Shown in pieces: positions 60,391-64,000 of a DNA stretch of 64,000 bases. Numbering within the stretch: position 1 is the first letter of the stretch; each line of letters opens with the position of its first letter. The notes under the pieces are model-generated. The model saw only the letters and a program-made list of their open reading frames with translations, was not told the DNA's origin and searched no databases. The stretch comes from JAJRQY01 sp965224435 (GTDB lineage Bacteria > Actinomycetota > Acidimicrobiia > Acidimicrobiales > SZUA-35), in assembly GCA_965224435.1 (NCBI GenBank), contig OZ245048.1:1922001-1986000 (forward strand), read 5' to 3'. The position numbers and the translations under genes were made by a program.

Positions 60391-61176
60391 ATGTCCACAC
60401 CCATCAACTTGCCCTCCGCTTCGTCGCGACCAGAACCAGATTGGTTGATAGAAGATCCCTTCGTTGACACCGATCTGGGAGTCCTGCTCACTGGCAAGGA
60501 AGCCCAAATCAACCTGATCCGAAGGCAAGCCAAGGCCGGAGACTTCTGTCTTTTGGTTCGCAAATACTACGTACCTCGCCAGGTCTCGGAGAAGGGAGCG
60601 CTCGAAGCTCTCGGAGTGCAGCGAGCGTCAACCTTTCGCAACGACACCGAGTACCGCGAGGGGCGTCAATTCCGAAAGTCACGAGATCGACGCGCCGTCG
60701 AGCGAATGACAGCCCACGGTAAGCGGCTGATGCAGTCACGTTGGACCGGGCATGAGTCGACCGTGCTTCGTTCCTTGTGGGAGGCGGGCCTCAACGTTCC
60801 GTTTCCAGTCTCCTACGACGAAGAATCCTTGATCATGGAGTATCTGGGGACGGAGTCCGGGGCCGCCCCTCAGCTGGCTGCCGCCCGCCTCTCGAAAACA
60901 GAGCTTCAGCGAGCACTGCAGCAGCTAATGAGCGGACTGCGGGTCATGGTGAGGAGCGGCTGGGTACACGGCGACCTGTCTGCGTTCAACGTCTTATGGT
61001 GGCAAGAGGAAATCTGGTTCATCGATTTCCCTCAGGCTCTGGATCTGGCGGCCAATCCGCAAGGGCTCAACTTCTTACACCGAGACATTGTCAATGTGTG
61101 CACCTGGTTTGGGCGACGCGGTTTGCCCGTCGACCCCGAACAAGTATTTGCCGACCTGCTAACCGAGCTGGGTTGA
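60391..61176 (+). CDS. RIO1-like serine/threonine protein kinase
   Basis: A 261-residue RIO-family kinase. The ATP-binding part has GKEAQINLIRRQAK and FRNDTEYREGRQFRKSRDRRAVERM, the RIO-specific flexible loop region; the catalytic loop is GWVHGDLSAFNVLWW (HGDLSxxN) and the metal-binding motif is FIDFPQALDLAA (DFP for DFG, as usual in RIO1). Archaeal and eukaryotic RIO kinases act in small-subunit ribosome maturation; bacterial homologues are little studied. It follows an ABC-F gene, whose product is ribosome-associated. The ATG is preceded by GGAG. A strong hairpin overlaps its stop codon. Confidence 0.9.
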   Translation: MSTPINLPSASSRPEPDWLIEDPFVDTDLGVLLTGKEAQINLIRRQAKAGDFCLLVRKYYVPRQVSEKGALEALGVQRASTFRNDTEYREGRQFRKSRDRRAVERMTAHGKRLMQSRWTGHESTVLRSLWEAGLNVPFPVSYDEESLIMEYLGTESGAAPQLAAARLSKTELQRALQQLMSGLRVMVRSGWVHGDLSAFNVLWWQEEIWFIDFPQALDLAANPQGLNFLHRDIVNVCTWFGRRGLPVDPEQVFADLLTELG

Positions 61177-61208
61177 CGGCCTGCTCACGGAGAGTGAGGA
61201 GGCCGTCA
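61174..61208 (+). terminator. Strong hairpin at the end of the RIO kinase gene
   Basis: TGACGGCCTGCTCAC pairs with GTGAGGAGGCCGTCA with one mismatch in 15, loop of five. The first TGA is the kinase stop codon. No T-run follows, as in many actinobacterial terminators. Confidence 0.6.
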
Positions 61209-61319
61209 GTAGAAGACCTAGGTACCCATCAAGATCACCCGTTCACGGGGAACCGAGCAACCCGTAGTTTCGGAGGGATGCACGCGGCCCGGGCGGTTCG
61301 CGTTGAAACGGAGTGGACC

Positions 61320-63509
61320 GTGAAGAAGCGAATACTAATCTCCCTGCTCATGTTGTTGATGGGCATGTCTGCCGTCCCACTCACTCCAACATTGGCGTCG
61401 GCGGAGATCGCCCCTTACGCACAGGACACATGGGGTGTCTACAACTATGTACAAACCGGCACCCTGACCCAACGCATCCGCAACGAGGTCTTCGCCATCG
61501 AACAGATCGGCAATCGCATCTATATCGGCGGCAAGTTCACCGAGGTTCGGCAGAATGCCAACTCAGCCCCGATCTCTCAGGCCTACCTGGCAGCGTTCGA
61601 CGCCGGCACAGGCGCCTACATCTCGTCCTTTACCCCAACATTTGACCGACCCGTCTATTCACTTCAGGCTTCGCCTGATGGCAGCCGACTCTTTGTCGGT
61701 GGTGAGTTTGGTGACGTCGAAGGGGTGTCAAATACCAGAGCCCTAGTGGCGTTGAACCCGACGACGGGTGCCGTTGATACCACATGGAAGGCCCAGCTGA
61801 AGCTGAACGGCCGAGCCGTGGTCTACACCATGGATATGGACCAGAACTGGCTCTACGTTGGTGGAACCTTCAGTGCTGTCGGCGGAGCTGGGGGAGTACC
61901 CCAGATCTCGGTATCTCGCGCCGTCAAACTTGATCTAGATGATGCACACCCTGATACCAGCTGGCACCCGACTGTGAGTGGAGGTGGAGTCTGGGGTATC
62001 GCCGTTTCCCCAGACCGCAACTCGGTTTATCTTGCCGGATACTTCTCCTCAGTGAACGCTGTCGGCGGCACTCAGGGATTTGTCGGCGTCGACAATGTGA
62101 CGGGCTCTAACATTCGACCCGGCCGCATCGATCACAACAACCCAGGGCGTACCAATTATCAAGACGTAGTGGCTGTCAACGGCCTGGTGTTTGTTGCCGG
62201 TATGGAACACATCACCTATGCGCTCAACGCCAGCGATCTCTCAGTTCGCACCCTACACACCACGGGCGGCACCAATCAGGACTTTGGACTGGGTGGCGAC
62301 TACCAGGATCTGGAAGTAGTCGGTAACCGCGTCTACGCCTCCTGCCATTGCCGCGGTGAGCACTTTGCCGATGGTGATGTTTATCGCTTCTTGATTGGTC
62401 AGGGCGGGCAAGACTGGTCTCGACGAGATCCCATCAAATTCGTCGCTGCCTACTCAGCCACCAATGGTTCCTACATCCCGAGTTTCCAGTTGGACATTAG
62501 TGCCTCCTCCGGCGTCTGGGCCATACACGGCTCACCAGATGGCTGCCTCTGGCTTGGGGGAGACATCACCCGAGCCACCCGAGCAAACGGGGCCAACCAG
62601 GCCCGCGGAGCTTTCACGAAACACTGTGACACCAATATGGTGGACGACAACCAGAGACCCTCAGTCCCACGCAACCTGGCCGTGTCCTCTGCCGGATCAA
62701 CGGCAAACCTGGCCTGGACAGCATCGACCGACAATGTTGGTGTTGTTGGCTATGACATCTACCGATCGACCCAGAACGGCAACCTTGGTTCCCTGGCCGG
62801 AACCAGCACAAATACCGGCTTCTCCGACAACGGTCTTGGTGATGGAACCTACTGGTATTACCTCAAGGCGCGAGACGCTGCGGGCAACACCAGCTGGCGG
62901 ACGGGAATGCGCTCAGTCACCATTGGAGCAGCCGCAGACTCCGAGCGTCCGGGCGTCGCCAGCGGCTTCAACGCCACGGCTGCTGGAAACAGCGTCTCAT
63001 TGGCGTGGAATGCTGCCACCGACAATGTCGCGGTATCTGGATACCGGATCTACCGAGCACCAACCGCCAATGGTGCGGCCAGCCTGGTCGCCACCGCTCC
63101 ATCCACCTCCTATGTAGACCAGGGCGTAGCCGACGGCGACTACTGGTACTACATCCGAGCCATCGACGCCGCTGGCAATGAGGGGTGGCGAACCGGCAAA
63201 CGAGCCGTCACTGTTGGCGGTGCTGCTGTAGACACCGAACGTCCGTCGACACCAGGCGGCCTGGTCACCACAAACGTGGCGGCCACCCAGGTCTCCTTGT
63301 CCTGGAATGCATCGACGGACAATGTTGGCGTGACCCAATATGTGGTCATCAATAACGCAAACGGCTCGGTGGTCGGAACCTCAACCGGAACCACGATCAC
63401 CATCGCTGGCCTCACGGGCGGAACGAACTACTCGTTCTTCGTGAAGGCCCAAGATGCAGCCGGCAACCGAAGCTGGCGCTCGAACATCAAGTCATTCACG
63501 ACCCTCTAA
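61320..63509 (+). CDS. Secreted beta-propeller protein with three FN3 domains
   Basis: A 729-residue exported protein from a GTG with GGAG six bases upstream; the longer frame into the kinase gene is not used because the signal peptide (MKKRILISLLMLLMG..LASAE, GTG read as Met) starts here. Residues about 30-445 are repeated blades (RIYIGGKFTEV, RLFVGGEFGDVEG, WLYVGGTFSAVGG, SVYLAGYFSSV, CLWLGGDITR) with a CHC motif (YASCHCRGEHF), matching the protein at 32111. Residues about 450-729 are three FN3-like domains, each with STDNVxVxxY and DAAGNxxWR, diverged from each other. The substrate or binding target is unknown. Confidence 0.85.
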   Translation: MKKRILISLLMLLMGMSAVPLTPTLASAEIAPYAQDTWGVYNYVQTGTLTQRIRNEVFAIEQIGNRIYIGGKFTEVRQNANSAPISQAYLAAFDAGTGAYISSFTPTFDRPVYSLQASPDGSRLFVGGEFGDVEGVSNTRALVALNPTTGAVDTTWKAQLKLNGRAVVYTMDMDQNWLYVGGTFSAVGGAGGVPQISVSRAVKLDLDDAHPDTSWHPTVSGGGVWGIAVSPDRNSVYLAGYFSSVNAVGGTQGFVGVDNVTGSNIRPGRIDHNNPGRTNYQDVVAVNGLVFVAGMEHITYALNASDLSVRTLHTTGGTNQDFGLGGDYQDLEVVGNRVYASCHCRGEHFADGDVYRFLIGQGGQDWSRRDPIKFVAAYSATNGSYIPSFQLDISASSGVWAIHGSPDGCLWLGGDITRATRANGANQARGAFTKHCDTNMVDDNQRPSVPRNLAVSSAGSTANLAWTASTDNVGVVGYDIYRSTQNGNLGSLAGTSTNTGFSDNGLGDGTYWYYLKARDAAGNTSWRTGMRSVTIGAAADSERPGVASGFNATAAGNSVSLAWNAATDNVAVSGYRIYRAPTANGAASLVATAPSTSYVDQGVADGDYWYYIRAIDAAGNEGWRTGKRAVTVGGAAVDTERPSTPGGLVTTNVAATQVSLSWNASTDNVGVTQYVVINNANGSVVGTSTGTTITIAGLTGGTNYSFFVKAQDAAGNRSWRSNIKSFTTL

Positions 63510-63609
63510 ACCGTCGCCCAGAATCAGTTCGTCTGGCGAGGTGAGTTAAGCGACTGCTAGCGTCGAGCGCACAAGCGGTATCAAATTCTCGATAACGGAG
63601 TGGCGATCG

Positions 63610-64000
63610 ATGAGACATCAAGGTGGACTCAAGACGGAGTACGTGATTCAGAAGCGGGGAGGATTCCGCTCGGCGCTAGGTGTCCTTCTTGCATTCACCA
63701 TTGCGTCGGCAGCTGGCGCGGCGGGAGCGACCTATGGTCCCAGCGTGTGTGAGGGCGGCTCAGGAAACCTTGCCTGTAGCAATGTCGTGTCTCGACTTCT
63801 CGTTGGTGAAGACGTCGATCACGCTCAACCAGATCTCGTCCAGTCCGAACTTGCCGCTGGTGTAGATGGCAACCGACTCGATGGTCCCCATGGGTTGGGT
63901 AACGTGGGCTCGGCTGTCGCCAGAGAAACGCCCGGTCCGGTGGCACAAGAAGTTGCTGCCACACAAGCTCCGGAAGCGGCTCTTGACGCCAATATTCAGC
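63610..64000 (+). CDS. Exported protein (3' partial)
   Basis: From ATG at 63610 (GGAG nine bases upstream) the frame is open to the right edge: 130 residues so far. Residues 1-21 are basic (MRHQGGLKTEYVIQKRGGFR), followed by a hydrophobic stretch (SALGVLLAFTIASAAGAAGA, about 21-40) that looks like a Sec signal peptide or anchor. The mature part begins YGPSVCEGGSGNLACSN, then an Ala/Glu/Gly-rich region. No known domain is visible in the piece inside the window. It may be a surface or secreted protein like its upstream neighbour. Confidence 0.6.
   Translation, partial: MRHQGGLKTEYVIQKRGGFRSALGVLLAFTIASAAGAAGATYGPSVCEGGSGNLACSNVVSRLLVGEDVDHAQPDLVQSELAAGVDGNRLDGPHGLGNVGSAVARETPGPVAQEVAATQAPEAALDANIQ

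Noticed and set aside
60777..61319. Possible N-terminal extension of the second propeller protein into the RIO kinase gene
   Set aside because: The extension is out of frame with the kinase, has no protein-like features and would bury the signal peptide; the GTG at 61320 has a good ribosome site.
1..64000. tRNA, rRNA, CRISPR arrays, transposases, integrases
   Set aside because: No T-loop-like GTTCGA contexts with matching stems, no regularly spaced short repeats and no recombinase motifs were seen on either strand. A proper scan (tRNAscan-SE, CRISPR finder) could still find something.

Overview
The window looks like a chromosomal segment of a free-living, moderately GC-rich actinobacterium, plausibly of the class Acidimicrobiia. 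The inference rests on protein style: many lipoproteins with LAAC/AAAC lipoboxes and Thr/Ser-rich tethers, a DUF2510 protein, LLM-type (F420/flavin) oxidoreductases, an ECF42 sigma factor with its DGPF partner, and frequent GTG/TTG starts. I saw no tRNA, rRNA, CRISPR array, insertion sequence or prophage.

Layout. 1-3823: a three-gene overlapping operon of HAMP/cyclase-like receptor (cut by the window edge), MscS channel with a cyclic-nucleotide-binding-like domain, and an orphan sugar-type binding lipoprotein; both nucleotide domains lack key residues. 3863-5432: ECF42 sigma factor and DGPF/YCII protein. 5589-8452: two divergent lipoproteins. 8453-11149: a 2.7 kb gene-poor stretch with decayed coding remnants, including two diverged copies of the same sequence. 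11150-13156: two coupled SDR oxidoreductases and a Phd-type antitoxin whose toxin survives only as a C-terminal scrap. 13188-16205: M20 hydrolase and MalY-like lyase, divergent from an AhpD-like protein across a short promoter region with two small palindromes. 16227-18871: polysaccharide-deacetylase-like lipoprotein and DUF2510 membrane protein.

18969-25095: a complete oligopeptide/dipeptide ABC importer (two ATPases, binding protein, two permeases) with a stable hairpin after the binding-protein gene. 25216-28669: ALDH, FMN 2-hydroxy-acid oxidase and PhyH-type dioxygenase in tight succession, a possible alpha-oxidation-like module. 28764-32104: CocE/NonD hydrolase and M20D amidohydrolase, which fit the peptide importer as a peptide/amide scavenging region. 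32111-34414: secreted propeller protein with near-identical FN3 repeats. 34493-37568: translationally coupled SsuD-like monooxygenase, aldo/keto reductase and Gfo/Idh/MocA oxidoreductase, divergent from a disulfide-oxidoreductase-family flavoprotein. 39592-47988: GH5 lipoprotein, DJ-1/PfpI protein, TIGR03032 protein, membrane protein, M19 dipeptidase, 3-hydroxyisobutyrate-dehydrogenase-like enzyme, PAP2 enzyme, SEC-C protein and a hypothetical.

48025-51187: an oxidative-stress type cluster (Fur/PerR-like regulator, rubrerythrin, double-CCG Fe-S protein, DUF3501) headed by a perfect 14+14 bp palindrome. 51755-56177: zinc-finger SDR, cold-shock protein, flavin reductase, LLM oxidoreductase and alpha/beta hydrolase. 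56283-61208: APC permease with EIIA- and RCK_C-like cytosolic domains, ABC-F ATPase, a hairpin plus 19-codon leader ORF, and a RIO-family kinase. 61320-64000: a second secreted propeller-FN3 protein, paralogous to the one at 32111, and the start of an exported protein cut by the right edge.

The best candidates for something undescribed are the degenerate cyclase / MscS / binding-protein operon and the pair of propeller-FN3 exoproteins sharing a Cys-His-Cys motif. All functional statements come from motif reading without database searches.
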